Assembly: GCA_030615505.1 (NCBI GenBank)
Contig: JAUWZD010000001.1
Coordinates: forward strand, 40,150 to 104,149
Direction: 5' to 3'
Length of the DNA stretch: 64,000 bases
From: Spirochaetales bacterium
Lineage (GTDB): Bacteria > Spirochaetota > Spirochaetia > SZUA-6 > DRHE01
A program made the position numbers and the translations under genes. Of the stretch, positions 25,771 to 35,233 are shown piece by piece. The notes beneath the pieces were generated by a model. That model had not been told where the DNA came from. It was given only the letters and a program-made list of their open reading frames with translations, and did no database searches. Position 1 is the first letter of the stretch; each line of letters begins with the position of its first letter.

Positions 25771-26787
25771 TTATATATCGGCTTCTACCAATCTCGGAAC
25801 GATGGATTTTTCGAAGCTTAATAGTAGTTTATTATAGCTATCAAGGAAATCACGATATTTGATGTCGTTTAAATTGATTATATATTTGGTTTTAATGATC
25901 AAATATAGACGTCCTGCTACATACCGCCTCAAGGAAAGTGCCGCTAGAGTATAATATCGATAGTTAAGAACAAGATTTCCTGTATCAATGGTAAGAGGAA
26001 AAAGAACCTCGTTATAGAATTTTTTACTCGCATCTTCTCCCTGTTTTTTGGCAATTTCTATACTTTTTTTCCTTTCTTTAGACAATTCTTCACTGTATTC
26101 AAGGAATAGAGAATAATACTCTCCAATATTGCTAATATAAAAATCCAGTCTTTTCTTTAGTCTATCAACAGCTATTATCGGATCATCTAGCATGCTGCCA
26201 AGCTTTTCATCATTCCAGGTGCTGTAGTCAATTCTACCAGCCGGAACCTTAAACTTCTTCCCCGGAGGCTCCCCGGGATTAACCTCAACCCCTTCCTCCG
26301 CACTCAACTCCACTGTTTCCCCTTCGGATTCAACAGAAACCAGACCTGAATCCACAACAATTAAAGAGGAGCCGTCCACACCGGCGTACACGGAAAACTC
26401 AGTACCCCTTACGCCGGCTATACAGCTCCCGGTGGCGATTTTGGGCTCTTTTCCGGTGATTTTATCATAGCGGAATTTTATGGAGCCAAGAACCAGGGTA
26501 ATTACATCAGTCTTCTCCTTATTCTCCTCCCGTTCCAGCAGTGTAAATACCGTATCCGGGTTTATCTTCAATACGACTCCGTTCCGATCCAACTCCACAA
26601 AGCCGTCAACACCTGTTGTTACGGTATCACCGGTATCCACTATGTCGCCGATATCCGCCTCGAATTCATCACCGGTTTTATCCTTGATGTACGTTTCCCC
26701 CTCCGTATACACAACATCGCTGGGAACAGAGAAAACAGGCGAAAGAGCCAGGATAAACAGACTGCCTAAAATGATTAATCGCTTCAT
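25771..26787 (-). CDS. FecR-domain exported protein
   Basis: 338 residues from the ATG at 26787 (MKRLIILGSLFILALSPVFS, a good signal peptide). The track start at 26811 lies inside the previous gene. The FecR-like part (about 22-180) reads VVYTEGETYIKDKTGDEFEADIGDIVDTGDTVTTG ... SIKFRYDK ... GVRGTEFSVYAG ... SGLVSVESEGETVELSAEEGVEV. The rest is predicted helical (LDDPIIAVDRLKKRLDFYIS). In spirochaetes such FecR proteins sit in the cell envelope without TonB partners. Its start follows the stop of the upstream lipoprotein gene by one base. Confidence 0.82.
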   Translation of the reverse strand: MKRLIILGSLFILALSPVFSVPSDVVYTEGETYIKDKTGDEFEADIGDIVDTGDTVTTGVDGFVELDRNGVVLKINPDTVFTLLEREENKEKTDVITLVLGSIKFRYDKITGKEPKIATGSCIAGVRGTEFSVYAGVDGSSLIVVDSGLVSVESEGETVELSAEEGVEVNPGEPPGKKFKVPAGRIDYSTWNDEKLGSMLDDPIIAVDRLKKRLDFYISNIGEYYSLFLEYSEELSKERKKSIEIAKKQGEDASKKFYNEVLFPLTIDTGNLVLNYRYYTLAALSLRRYVAGRLYLIIKTKYIINLNDIKYRDFLDSYNKLLLSFEKSIVPRLVEADI

Positions 26788-26788
26788 A

Positions 26789-27235
26789 TTAATAGGGTCC
26801 TTTAAAGCCATATATTTTTCTCAACCAGAGCTTTTCTTTTATCAAAAGCAAGATTCTCCGGCCTGTGCTGGTTTTAAGCTCAAGCATACGGGTTCCCTCT
26901 GGAAGATATTTCTTAAAAAAAGTCTTCACTTCCATCGAAGTATAAAACTCTTTATAACTTTCTTCATCGATAAATATTCCTCTTTCCAATTCCGGTTCGT
27001 TCACCTTGAACCCGGCATTCAGGATATCTTTCCAGAAACTGTTTATATCTTTTTCTAAAACAATAATTTCCTGGTCCAGGAGGAAGGGCATTTCACTCAT
27101 TATTATGAGTTCTTCATGATCACCGGAGTTGATAAGGCGTGATATACGCCTGATGTTGCGTTCGTCCTTTGTCTGGATTGATGCGCAGGAGGCCAGGATA
27201 AATGCTGCGGCCAGTAACATAATGGTTTTTTTCAT
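26789..27235 (-). CDS. Putative lipoprotein, unknown function
   Basis: 148 residues: signal and lipobox MKKTIMLLAAAFILASCAS, then a charged domain (ISRLINSGDHEELIIMSEMPFLLDQEIIVLEKDINSFWKDIL) ending in a basic stretch. Not recognised. Co-transcribed with the FecR gene, whose start lies directly behind its stop, so the two may act together in the envelope. Confidence 0.7.
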   Translation of the reverse strand: MKKTIMLLAAAFILASCASIQTKDERNIRRISRLINSGDHEELIIMSEMPFLLDQEIIVLEKDINSFWKDILNAGFKVNEPELERGIFIDEESYKEFYTSMEVKTFFKKYLPEGTRMLELKTSTGRRILLLIKEKLWLRKIYGFKGPY

Positions 27236-27287
27236 TTTTAATACCTTGTATAAATATTGTATCCCTATTTGATTTTATTTCAAGCAA

Positions 27288-28271
27288 TTACCATCTATAA
27301 TGCACATCGTCTTTAATATATTTCTCATATATTTTGCTTACTTTATGCATCTGATCCTCTGAGAGCGGTGAAAGGTCTGAAGCTCTTACATTATCCTCTG
27401 CCTGAGAGGGCCTTTTGGAGCCTGGAATAGCGCACGATACCTCATCAAACATTAGTATCCAGCGCAGGGCGAATTGAGCAAGTGTCATTCCCTCAGGTAT
27501 GATGGTTTTTAATTTGTCCACTGCCGCCAGTCCTTTATAATAATCCGCTCCGGCAAAGGTTTCGCCCTTATCGAAGGCCTGTCCCTCCCGGTTGTAGTTG
27601 CGATGATCGTCTTTTTTGAACTGCGTATTTTCCGTCATCTTGCCCGTCAGTAAGCCGCTGGCCAGGGGAACTCGAACGATGATGCCAATGCCGCGGTGTT
27701 TTGCCTCCCGGAAGAAGAGCTCTGATGGGCGATGGCGAAACATGTTAAAGATAATCTGAACAGTTTTCACTCCGGGGTATTCGATAGCTTTCAATGCTTC
27801 TTCAACCTTTTCAACACTGACGCCATAATTCTTAATTTTGCCGGCCTTGACCTGGTTATCTAGAGCCTCAAAAAGTTCAGGACGGTAGTAGACTTCTGTG
27901 GGAGGGCAGTGAAGCTGTAAGAGGTCAAGTGCTTCCATCTCCAGGTTTTTCAGACTGTCTTCGATAAAACCGGTTATGTTTGCCGGGGTATACTTTTCTG
28001 CCACATGGGGGGATAAACGCCGACCCGCTTTTGTAGCTACAAAGATCGTTTCGGAGCGCTCCTTCCTTAATCTGGCAATCAACTTTTCACTGCGGCCCAT
28101 GCCGTATGCATCGGCTGTATCGATGAAATTGACTCCCAAATCTACTGCTTTATGCAGAGCGGCCATGGATTCACTATCATCTACTGTCCCCCAGTCAGCT
28201 CCGATGGCCCAGGCACCGAAACCGATCTCCGAAACCTCTATGCCGGTTTGACCAAGCTCGCGGTATTTCAC
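27288..28271 (-). CDS. Aldo/keto reductase
   Basis: 327 residues, full-length NADP-dependent oxidoreductase barrel. Motifs GFGAWAIGADW, FIDTADAYGMGRSE (catalytic Asp and Tyr), the Lys in FVATKAG and LQLHCPP (His) are in place. IPGSKRPSQAEDNVRA is the coenzyme-binding end. Similar to proteins annotated as general stress protein 69 or YghZ-like. Substrate unknown. It follows the sugar permease genes on the same strand after 99 bp, so it may be the last gene of that operon. Confidence 0.9.
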   Translation of the reverse strand: MKYRELGQTGIEVSEIGFGAWAIGADWGTVDDSESMAALHKAVDLGVNFIDTADAYGMGRSEKLIARLRKERSETIFVATKAGRRLSPHVAEKYTPANITGFIEDSLKNLEMEALDLLQLHCPPTEVYYRPELFEALDNQVKAGKIKNYGVSVEKVEEALKAIEYPGVKTVQIIFNMFRHRPSELFFREAKHRGIGIIVRVPLASGLLTGKMTENTQFKKDDHRNYNREGQAFDKGETFAGADYYKGLAAVDKLKTIIPEGMTLAQFALRWILMFDEVSCAIPGSKRPSQAEDNVRASDLSPLSEDQMHKVSKIYEKYIKDDVHYRW

Positions 28272-28370
28272 GATATTTTCTCCTTCGAGTCCACTATAGA
28301 TTACTGCTAATAAAATTTCCAGCGGATTAAGCGGATTACAGGTCTGCAGGTTTAAGGTATGAAAATATTT

Positions 28371-29219
28371 CTATGCCTTTACGGAACCGGCAAGGAGTCC
28401 TCTTATGAAGAACTTTCCAAGCAGTATATAGAGAAGCAGGGTAGGAAGCGCAGCAATTAAGGCGCCGGCCATCTGAACATTCCATTCCACAATCTGGCTG
28501 CCCGCGAGGTTCTGGAGGGCAACCGTAATCGGCTGCAGGCTGGGTTTCTGTGTAATTGTAACGGCAAAGAGAAATTCGTTCCATATATTCGTAAACTGCC
28601 AGATAATAACAACGACAAATCCGGGAGCCGAGATTGGCAGCATAATTCTAAGATAAGATTGAAATATACCGCTTCCATCCATGAAGCCGGCCTCCAGAAT
28701 TTCATCCGGCACTTCGGTGTAATAATTCCTGAAGATAAGCGTGGTTATAGGAATTCCGTAAATTATATGAACAAGAATTAATCCTGCGAGTTTTCCATAT
28801 AATTTTATAAAGCTTAAGAACTGTACGAGGGGAATAAGGATACTCTGGTAGGGAATAAACATGCCGAAAAGTATAATCGGGAAAATAATATTCGCTCCTT
28901 TGAACTTCCATTTAGACAGAACATAGCCGTTAAGAGAACCAATAATGGCTGAGAACAGAGTCGCCGGAATGGCAATGAGCAGGCTGTTTTTAAGATTTGG
29001 AATAAGCTTAATAAAGGCTTTCACAAAGGAAGACAATGTAATTTTATCCGGAAGAGACCACATATGCGCTATATTCACGTCCTTAAAGCTCTTTAGCCCG
29101 GTTGCCAGAAGTACATATATCGGAATAAGGAAAGAAGCGGCGCATAACAATAAAATTGTATAGAGAATTCCTCTTGAGATTGCTCGATTTAGTCTGTAAG
29201 TCCCTGTGTTTACGTACAT
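28371..29219 (-). CDS. Glucose/mannose-type ABC transporter permease 2 (CUT1)
   Basis: 282 residues, six membrane segments. The EAA loop is DEILEAGFMDGSGIFQSYLRIMLPISAPG around residue 180. Its ATG abuts the stop of the first permease gene (shared base at 29219). Third gene of the transporter operon under the sigma-54 promoter described below. No ATPase gene follows, so a shared ATPase from another locus is likely. Confidence 0.92.
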   Translation of the reverse strand: MYVNTGTYRLNRAISRGILYTILLLCAASFLIPIYVLLATGLKSFKDVNIAHMWSLPDKITLSSFVKAFIKLIPNLKNSLLIAIPATLFSAIIGSLNGYVLSKWKFKGANIIFPIILFGMFIPYQSILIPLVQFLSFIKLYGKLAGLILVHIIYGIPITTLIFRNYYTEVPDEILEAGFMDGSGIFQSYLRIMLPISAPGFVVVIIWQFTNIWNEFLFAVTITQKPSLQPITVALQNLAGSQIVEWNVQMAGALIAALPTLLLYILLGKFFIRGLLAGSVKA

Positions 29220-30118
29220 TAAGATTGCTTTTCCTTCCTCAGGCTTGTATAAAGGTAGGGAATAATCACTAAGGCGACCATAAAGAACATGACTATGGAC
29301 ATGGCTGCGCCTTCAGCATAACGGTTTGCCCTGAAGGTCGTTTCAAACATATTGATACCGGGTACATCCGTTGCAAAAGCAGGCCCCCTGCCGGTCATCG
29401 TATATACCAAATCGAATATCTTAAGAGAAATATGTCCCAGCACGATCAGTGCGCTCAGGGTTATGGGCTTAAGCATGGGGAGTATCACCCGGGTGTAGGT
29501 CTGGAATTCAGTTGCTCCGTCAATGCGCGCCGCCTCCCTCACTTCTACCGGAATCCCCCTTAAGCCCGCCAGGTAAAGGGCCATGGTATATCCGGAAAGC
29601 TGCCAGGAAGCTGCGATCACTATCGGTATGAGGGCCACATGAAAGTTCAGATATTTTGCCGGATCAGTGAACCATCCCCAGGCCAGATGCTCAAGGCCGA
29701 TCGCTCTTAATATAGCATTCACACCAACAGATGGGCTGAAAATCCATTTCCATACAATCCCAGTAACAACAAATGATATGGCCATGGGAAAGAGAAATAT
29801 GTTGCGGAAAACACCCTCGCACTTTACCTTTCTATCCAGTAGTATGGAAAGCAGCAGTCCTATAAGAACACACAATCCAAGAAATAAAATTGTAAAGAAG
29901 AGGGTGTTCCACAGATCCGTTTGAAATCTGTAACTACTGAATATTTCAATGTAATTCCTTAAGCCCACAAAGGAAAAATCAGGAATTATTCCTTCCCAGG
30001 CAGAAAGAGATGTTCTGATCGACCAGGCAATAAATCCATAGACGAAGATTAATACTGCACAGAGGGAAGGAAGAATAATAAGAAATGCGATAAGATAATC
30101 CCTTCTTGAATGATACAT
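29219..30118 (-). CDS. Glucose/mannose-type ABC transporter permease 1 (CUT1)
   Basis: 299 residues. Membrane segments start with LIAFLIILPSLCAVLIFVYGFIAWSI. EAA loop VREAARIDGATEFQTYTRVILPMLKP near residue 200. It lies 70 bp after the binding-protein gene, and that spacer holds a terminator-like hairpin, so its expression is probably lower than that of the binding protein. Confidence 0.92.
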   Translation of the reverse strand: MYHSRRDYLIAFLIILPSLCAVLIFVYGFIAWSIRTSLSAWEGIIPDFSFVGLRNYIEIFSSYRFQTDLWNTLFFTILFLGLCVLIGLLLSILLDRKVKCEGVFRNIFLFPMAISFVVTGIVWKWIFSPSVGVNAILRAIGLEHLAWGWFTDPAKYLNFHVALIPIVIAASWQLSGYTMALYLAGLRGIPVEVREAARIDGATEFQTYTRVILPMLKPITLSALIVLGHISLKIFDLVYTMTGRGPAFATDVPGINMFETTFRANRYAEGAAMSIVMFFMVALVIIPYLYTSLRKEKQS

Positions 30119-30130
30119 AAGAGCTCCGTA

Positions 30131-30168
30131 ATAAAAATTAACGGCTGCCCCCTTGCGCAGGCAGCCGT
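30131..30168 (-). terminator. Intercistronic hairpin between sugar-binding protein and permease
   Basis: Read on the minus strand, a perfect 9-bp stem (ACGGCTGCC with GGCAGCCGT) and a 10-nt loop are followed by TTAATTTTTAT. It sits in the 70-bp gap after the binding-protein gene. Its position mirrors the hairpin at 1227-1264 and suggests partial termination or 3' end protection of the binding-protein message. Confidence 0.7.
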
Positions 30169-30188
30169 AAAGTGCACGGTATGAACAC

Positions 30189-31451
30189 TTATTTGAGATT
30201 CTTAGCCGCAGCCTTTAAAAACGCTTTAACGGCCTGGTCTACATTCTTTTCTACAATAAGAATCGTGATTATATTATTATAATCTTCCATCCAGCCTTCG
30301 GATGCCGCTGCACCATGCATGACACTGGGCACAATGGTGTTTGAGGTCCAATCGTCCATTGCTGATTTCAGATAGGCGTCATAGAGGCTCTTGTTTCCAT
30401 CGGTCCGGCTCGGAATTGAACCTTTTTTAGGATTAAAGGCATCCTGACCCTCTTTTGATCCGCAAACCGTAAGCCATTTAATTGCATTTTCCCTGTTAGG
30501 CGCGCCCCTGGGCAGGCCGAAGGAATCCGAAAGCATAAGGAAAGAACCGGCAGTTCCGGGAGACGGGGCCCAGCCGAATTCTTTACCCGGGGTCAATCCC
30601 TTTGATTTAAAGTATCCTTCAGCCCAATCACCCATGATATACATTGCTGCCTTGCCGTCGATTACGTACTGAGCCGCTGCCTCCCAGGCTAAGGCTGAAA
30701 AGTCCGAGTTCACATAGTCTAAAATATTTATAAACGCCTCCACAGCAGCTATTACGCCGGGGTCATCCCAGGCAGTGCCGCCGTTCCACAGGCCTTTGTA
30801 CTTACCGGGGCCCAGGGCTCCAAGCAGCACTGATTCGAACAGATGAGAATTTGTCCAAGCTTCTGCCAGGGCAAGGGGTATTATCCCTTTGCCTGAAAGC
30901 TTTTCCGCTGCTGCAAAGAATGATTCAAGGCTGTCAGGAGGTGTTATTCCCGCATCGGCAAAAATCTGCTTGTTGTACCATAATACGTTTGATCTGTGGA
31001 TGTTCACAGGCACACTGTATATTTCGCCCTTATAAGAGATAATATCGATTACATCCTTGGGATATGCATTAAGGAAATTATTTTCCTTAAAGATAAACGT
31101 AATGGGCTCCATTTTTCCTGCAACCACCCAGGTATCGATTAATTCATGTCCCGCATGAACCTGGAAAGAATCGGGTGGATCGCCGCCCTGCATCCTGGTT
31201 TTAAGAACGGCCTTGGCATTCACCCCTGCGCCGCCGGCTACCGTGGCATTGATAAACTCGACATCCGGATATTTGGCTTCAAAGATTTCTCTCATGGCCT
31301 CCAGGCCTTCCGCCTCACCTCCGGCCGTCCACCAGGAAAAGATTTCCAGCTCGTTTTTTACTTCTTCCTTCTTGCCTCCTGCAAACAGTATTGCCGGTGT
31401 AAGCAGCAGAACTGTTAAAACGAGAAGGATGCTTGTTTTGATGGATTTCAT
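30189..31451 (-). CDS. Glucose/mannose-binding protein of ABC transporter
   Basis: 420 residues from the ATG at 31451, which has GGAGGACAATCA before it. The track start at 31529 would place the promoter inside the gene. Signal peptide MKSIKTSILLVLTVLLLTPAILFAGG. The mature part is strikingly like the Thermus glucose/mannose-binding protein as I remember it: EIFSWWTAGGEAEGLEA, INATVAGGAGVNAKAVLKTRMQG, GDPPDSFQVHAGHELIDTWVV, VPVNIHRSNVLWYN, IMGDWAEGY, GWAPSPGTAGSFLMLSDSFGLP. Glucose or a close hexose is thus the best substrate guess. First gene of the operon. Confidence 0.92.
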   Translation of the reverse strand: MKSIKTSILLVLTVLLLTPAILFAGGKKEEVKNELEIFSWWTAGGEAEGLEAMREIFEAKYPDVEFINATVAGGAGVNAKAVLKTRMQGGDPPDSFQVHAGHELIDTWVVAGKMEPITFIFKENNFLNAYPKDVIDIISYKGEIYSVPVNIHRSNVLWYNKQIFADAGITPPDSLESFFAAAEKLSGKGIIPLALAEAWTNSHLFESVLLGALGPGKYKGLWNGGTAWDDPGVIAAVEAFINILDYVNSDFSALAWEAAAQYVIDGKAAMYIMGDWAEGYFKSKGLTPGKEFGWAPSPGTAGSFLMLSDSFGLPRGAPNRENAIKWLTVCGSKEGQDAFNPKKGSIPSRTDGNKSLYDAYLKSAMDDWTSNTIVPSVMHGAAASEGWMEDYNNIITILIVEKNVDQAVKAFLKAAAKNLK

Positions 31452-31512
31452 TGATTGTCCTCCTTTGTCTGGTTTTACGATTTGCCTATGCAAACCTGAT
31501 TTATTATAGATA

Positions 31513-31528
31513 GGCAAGTATTGTGCCA
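31513..31528 (-). promoter_or_regulatory. Sigma-54 promoter of the sugar ABC operon
   Basis: On the minus strand the sequence is TGGCACAATACTTGCC, matching the -24/-12 consensus TGGCAC-N5-TTGC with exact spacing. It points at the binding-protein gene and would start transcription near 31502, leaving a leader of about 50 nt that includes the ribosome-binding site. A sigma-54 activator is encoded immediately upstream, and paired sites for an activator lie about 95 bp further up. Confidence 0.85.
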
Positions 31529-31620
31529 AGCCAATGCGAAAAATTTTCTTTGCTAAATTCTTTTATGCCAATTAAATAGAGGGTGTAAAGCTTAAAGGCT
31601 GTTTTTAGACATCCACAATT

Positions 31621-31658
31621 GTTTAGGCTGGTAAACAGTTGTGTTTACCTATCTAAAC
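31621..31658. promoter_or_regulatory. Paired enhancer-like palindromes upstream of sigma-54 promoter
   Basis: Two copies of GTTTA-N6-TAAAC: GTTTAGGCTGGTAAAC at 31621-31636 and GTTTACCTATCTAAAC at 31643-31658. Their centres are 22 bp apart, about two helical turns, and the two copies are also inverted relative to each other. They lie 93-130 bp upstream of the sigma-54 promoter, the usual distance for NtrC-type enhancers, and directly behind the stop codon of the activator gene. They are very likely binding sites of that activator. Confidence 0.7.
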
Positions 31659-31659
31659 A

Positions 31660-33024
31660 CTAAAGATTATATTTCCGGATCTTTTCATACAGGGTCTTGC
31701 GCGTAATATCAAGCTCCCGGGCCGTTTTAGTAAGATTCCCGTTATTAGCCGAAAGGGCACGCGAGATAAGTTCACTTTCAACCTGGTTCAAACATCTTGA
31801 AGTAATCTTTTTCAAGCCATCTCTGAAATCAAGATTAAAGCGTACCCTGTTTTCCCTGGATTGAGCATCGAAGAGATCGATTTTCTCTATAGTATCACCC
31901 TGGTTCAGTATTACGGCATTTGTTATTGCATTCTTAAGCTGCCTGATATTTCCCGGCCATTGGTACTTTTTTAATATTTCCAGAATCTCTGGAGAGGCAG
32001 AGGTTACGTTTCTATTATATTCCCTGTTTGCCTGGTCTATGAATAACTGAATAAGCGGTTCAATATCACATTTCCTCTCACGCAGAGGAGGAAGCTGAAT
32101 GACAATCAGGCTCAGCCTGTAGTACAGGTCCTCTCTGAACTCTGCCCTGTCAATAAGCGCTTTGAGCTCCTTGTTCGAAGCTGCAATAATCCTGCAGTTT
32201 GTTCGAATACTTTTAGTGCCTCCAACCCGCTCGAATCGTCTCTCCTGCAGCACTCTTAAGAGCTTGGCCTGCATGGCCAGGCTCATGTCCCCCACCTCAT
32301 CGAGAAACAGGGTGCCGTCTCCGGCAAGCTCAAAGCGCCCGAGCTTTCTGGAAACAGCCCCTGTGAAAGAGCCCCTCTCATGCCCGAACAACTCGCTTTC
32401 CAGCAGGTTATCATTAAGGGCAGCGCAATTTACATCGATAAACGGTCTGTTCCTGTAAATACCTGAGTAATGGATTGATTTTGCTGTTAATTCTTTGCCC
32501 GTACCGCTTTCACCGAGGATTAGAACCGTAGCTTGAGAATCCTTTATTCTATTGATGATGAAGTCGATCTCATTCATCGTCGAATGGCTGCTCTTTAAGA
32601 AGGTAATTCTTGACCTGCCTTCCAGGGATTCTTTAAGACTGATATTTTCCTTTTTGATCCTGGATGATTCTATTTCTTTCCGGATAATAGAGAGAAGGAG
32701 TTCTTTATCTACCGGCTTGGTAATATAATTTATTGCTCCTTCCTTCATACACTCAACAGCGTTCTTTATGTTTCCGAATCCTGTAATTACAATGACAGGA
32801 ATCAGGGGTTCATCTGATTTTAAGTCTTTTAAGAATTGAAATCCGTCTTCCTTGCCAAGCTTAAGATCGAGGAGGACCAGATCAATATCATTTTCCTTGA
32901 TTATTTCTCTTGCTTTCAAGCATCCGGGAGCTTCAAAGACCTGGTAATCCTGTAAAGTTAGAATTTTATTTAAGCCCCTTCTCAAGCCGGGTTCATCATC
33001 AACAATAAGAATGTTCAGCTTCAT
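31660..33024 (-). CDS. NtrC-family sigma-54 response regulator
   Basis: 454 residues. Receiver with phospho-Asp in DLVLLDLKLGKEDG (about 54) and Lys in YITKPVDKEL. AAA+ domain from about 145 with Walker A GESGTGKE and the sigma-54 contact loop GSFTGA. The Fis-type HTH at the end reads NNGNLTKTARELDITRKTLYEKIRKYNL. All parts needed for activation of sigma-54 polymerase are present. It is co-transcribed with the histidine kinase, with no gap between the genes. Its target is very probably the adjacent sugar transporter. Confidence 0.95.
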   Translation of the reverse strand: MKLNILIVDDEPGLRRGLNKILTLQDYQVFEAPGCLKAREIIKENDIDLVLLDLKLGKEDGFQFLKDLKSDEPLIPVIVITGFGNIKNAVECMKEGAINYITKPVDKELLLSIIRKEIESSRIKKENISLKESLEGRSRITFLKSSHSTMNEIDFIINRIKDSQATVLILGESGTGKELTAKSIHYSGIYRNRPFIDVNCAALNDNLLESELFGHERGSFTGAVSRKLGRFELAGDGTLFLDEVGDMSLAMQAKLLRVLQERRFERVGGTKSIRTNCRIIAASNKELKALIDRAEFREDLYYRLSLIVIQLPPLRERKCDIEPLIQLFIDQANREYNRNVTSASPEILEILKKYQWPGNIRQLKNAITNAVILNQGDTIEKIDLFDAQSRENRVRFNLDFRDGLKKITSRCLNQVESELISRALSANNGNLTKTARELDITRKTLYEKIRKYNL

Positions 33025-35127
33025 CTATTTGTTGCCCTCAATAGGGATAAGAACATTCATAGTTGTTCCCCTTTCCGGTGTGCTCTGTACCTGTATATCT
33101 CCTCCCGCCCTGGTGATAATACTGTAACAGATAGACAGTCCCAGACCGGTTCCCGATTCTGATTTCTTGGTTGTGAAAAAGGGGTCAAATATGTAATTTA
33201 TGTCTTCCTTTGAAATTCCCGCCCCATTATCTTCTATTATAAATTCGATAAAATCTGATTGGTTTCTGGCAGAAATGCTTATTTTGCCATCTGTCTTTAC
33301 TGCCTGGATAGAGTTGATAAGCAGGTTCAGTATGACCTGTTTTAATCTGCCCTCACTCAAGGCTAGAGAGGGCAGTTCGGATTCAAGATCGCTTGTAATA
33401 GTTATATTTTTTCTGCTTAGCTCAAGTTTAAGAAGCTCGTTTATCTCCGAGACCACACTGTTTAAGCTGCAGCTCTCCTCTCCACCGTCATAGCTTTTAG
33501 CGAAGTTCAATAGCCTCTGAACAATATGGGCAATTCTACCTGTTTCGCTTTCGATCCAGGTAAGGGAGTCGAGCTTATCCGTATCTTTCTCAACAGCAGT
33601 AAGGTACTGGACATGGGAGAGGATTGAACCTAAAGGGTTGTTTATTTCATGTGCCATGCCTGCAGAAAGCAGACCCAAAGAGGTAATTTTCTCCGCCTGA
33701 ATTATTTTCTCCCAGGAGCTTTCCGCTTTTGTAATATCTTCAAGTACAATAAGTGTATTTTTTTTCTGGCCGGACTGCCAGAGAGGTAAAATCTTTGCTG
33801 TAAATTTCAGCTTTTCTTCATTTTCCTTCCTGAAAATAATATTCTCGATCTGTGTATTCTGCTTTACATTTATATGCTTAAGAACCTCAGCATCTTCAGT
33901 AAGCTTGAAATAGCTTGAAAAAAAATCATACACTCTCAATGAGAGTATCTTATCCGCACCGGTTTTTAAAAGCCGGCATATAAAGTCATTACAATACTCG
34001 ATGAAACCTCTGGAATTAACAACAAGTACCCCTGCCTGAAGGTTTTGCAGGATATTCTCATTATACTTATTGAGGAAGGATATCTTCTCCAGTTGTTCTT
34101 TTATCAAAGCTTCTTCTTTTATGAGCTTGGAAGCCAAAGTATGAAAAGTGCTTGTAAGAAAACCTATTTCATCTTTAGTATGAATTTTAAGTTCATCCAG
34201 TTTACCAGCTTTCATGTACCGGTCCATCCAATTTTGCAGTTTTACAAAGGGGGAGGTAAAGTAGGCGGTCATGGATATAGCAAGAACCGTGGATATTGAA
34301 AGGGTTATTAAAAAAGCAAGCAGAAAGGATTTGACCAGTTTCTCCGCATATATTGCACCCTCCAGGGTGGATTTCAGTACAACAAGGTAGATATTTTCAC
34401 TGGTGTTTGAGGCTATAACTCCGGATAAGAGATTATAACGCCCCGTGGTCGTATTTACGGGTTGAACGGTATTCGTAAAGGCTTTTTCCGGTAGCTTGAA
34501 ATACGGAATATTGGAACAGACGAAATTCTCACCTGCGAAAATGGCTAGATTAATTCCCAGGTACTCATAAGTTTTAGTTACTAAGGCCCTGTCAAACCTT
34601 TTGATCAGGAAAATTGAATGGTGCTTTGTTGACTCCTTCTCCCCGGATACCCGTGTTCCGGTGATCAAATAGAGTGACTTTCCCCCATTCTTTTTTCCAT
34701 TATAGAAGAACCTGCTGCTTGGATGGCTGAAGTGGTAAGATGTGATAATTTCTTTAAGATCGCGCATATCGTAGGAATTGTCAGAAGAGATATTAACAAT
34801 AATTCTGTATTTCTCATCAATAACAATAATCCGGTCAGCTTCCATGTTGGCTTTAAAGTATTCAATGGTTTTTATTATGGATTCTGAGTCAGCTAAGCTC
34901 GCCCGGTTATCCTTTAGATAGTGGCTTAAATTAACTAAATGAGTAAAGGAGTAATGCTTGAGTCTCTCAATATAGGAGCGAGCCCTGTGCCAGCTTACGA
35001 TTAACTCGTCGGTTGAAGACTTCTTTGACTGCCCTAGAAAAGTTATTATGGCAAAACTTCCGCTTATAATTACCTGCAGGAGAAGTGAAAATAGTACAAC
35101 TAGAAACAGTTTGTTTTTAAGCCGCAC
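33025..35127 (-). CDS. Membrane sensor histidine kinase partnering the NtrC-type regulator
   Basis: 700 residues. TM1 (LFLVVLFSLLLQVIISGSFAIITFLG), a periplasmic domain of about 240 residues, TM2 (SFLLAFLITLSISTVLAISMTAYF), a HAMP-like segment, a PAS domain (QNLQAGVLVVNSRGFIEYCNDFI) and a kinase core with phospho-His in LGLLSAGMAHEINNPLGSI. The ATPase part has DNGAGISKEDINYIFDPFFTTK and GTGLGLSICYSI. The start is GTG at 35127, AAAGGA lying about 12 nt upstream. First gene of the pair. The periplasmic domain may sense sugar directly or through the binding protein. Confidence 0.93.
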   Translation of the reverse strand: MRLKNKLFLVVLFSLLLQVIISGSFAIITFLGQSKKSSTDELIVSWHRARSYIERLKHYSFTHLVNLSHYLKDNRASLADSESIIKTIEYFKANMEADRIIVIDEKYRIIVNISSDNSYDMRDLKEIITSYHFSHPSSRFFYNGKKNGGKSLYLITGTRVSGEKESTKHHSIFLIKRFDRALVTKTYEYLGINLAIFAGENFVCSNIPYFKLPEKAFTNTVQPVNTTTGRYNLLSGVIASNTSENIYLVVLKSTLEGAIYAEKLVKSFLLAFLITLSISTVLAISMTAYFTSPFVKLQNWMDRYMKAGKLDELKIHTKDEIGFLTSTFHTLASKLIKEEALIKEQLEKISFLNKYNENILQNLQAGVLVVNSRGFIEYCNDFICRLLKTGADKILSLRVYDFFSSYFKLTEDAEVLKHINVKQNTQIENIIFRKENEEKLKFTAKILPLWQSGQKKNTLIVLEDITKAESSWEKIIQAEKITSLGLLSAGMAHEINNPLGSILSHVQYLTAVEKDTDKLDSLTWIESETGRIAHIVQRLLNFAKSYDGGEESCSLNSVVSEINELLKLELSRKNITITSDLESELPSLALSEGRLKQVILNLLINSIQAVKTDGKISISARNQSDFIEFIIEDNGAGISKEDINYIFDPFFTTKKSESGTGLGLSICYSIITRAGGDIQVQSTPERGTTMNVLIPIEGNK

Positions 35128-35233
35128 TTAAGGATAATTTCCTTTTTTTGATTGTTCCATCCATTCTGTACGATTAAATTAGATTGCACAAGTACCGATA
35201 TCCTGGTAGGTTGGTAGGAAGGAAGTTAGTTTA

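Noticed and set aside
26480-27058. Plus-strand ORF of 192 residues opposite the FecR and lipoprotein genes.
   Set aside because: It spans two genes with signal peptides on the other strand and has no start signal.
35128-35233. Possible sigma-54 promoter upstream of the histidine kinase (GGTAC followed by GCA).
   Set aside because: The GG to GC spacing is too short for a -24/-12 promoter.
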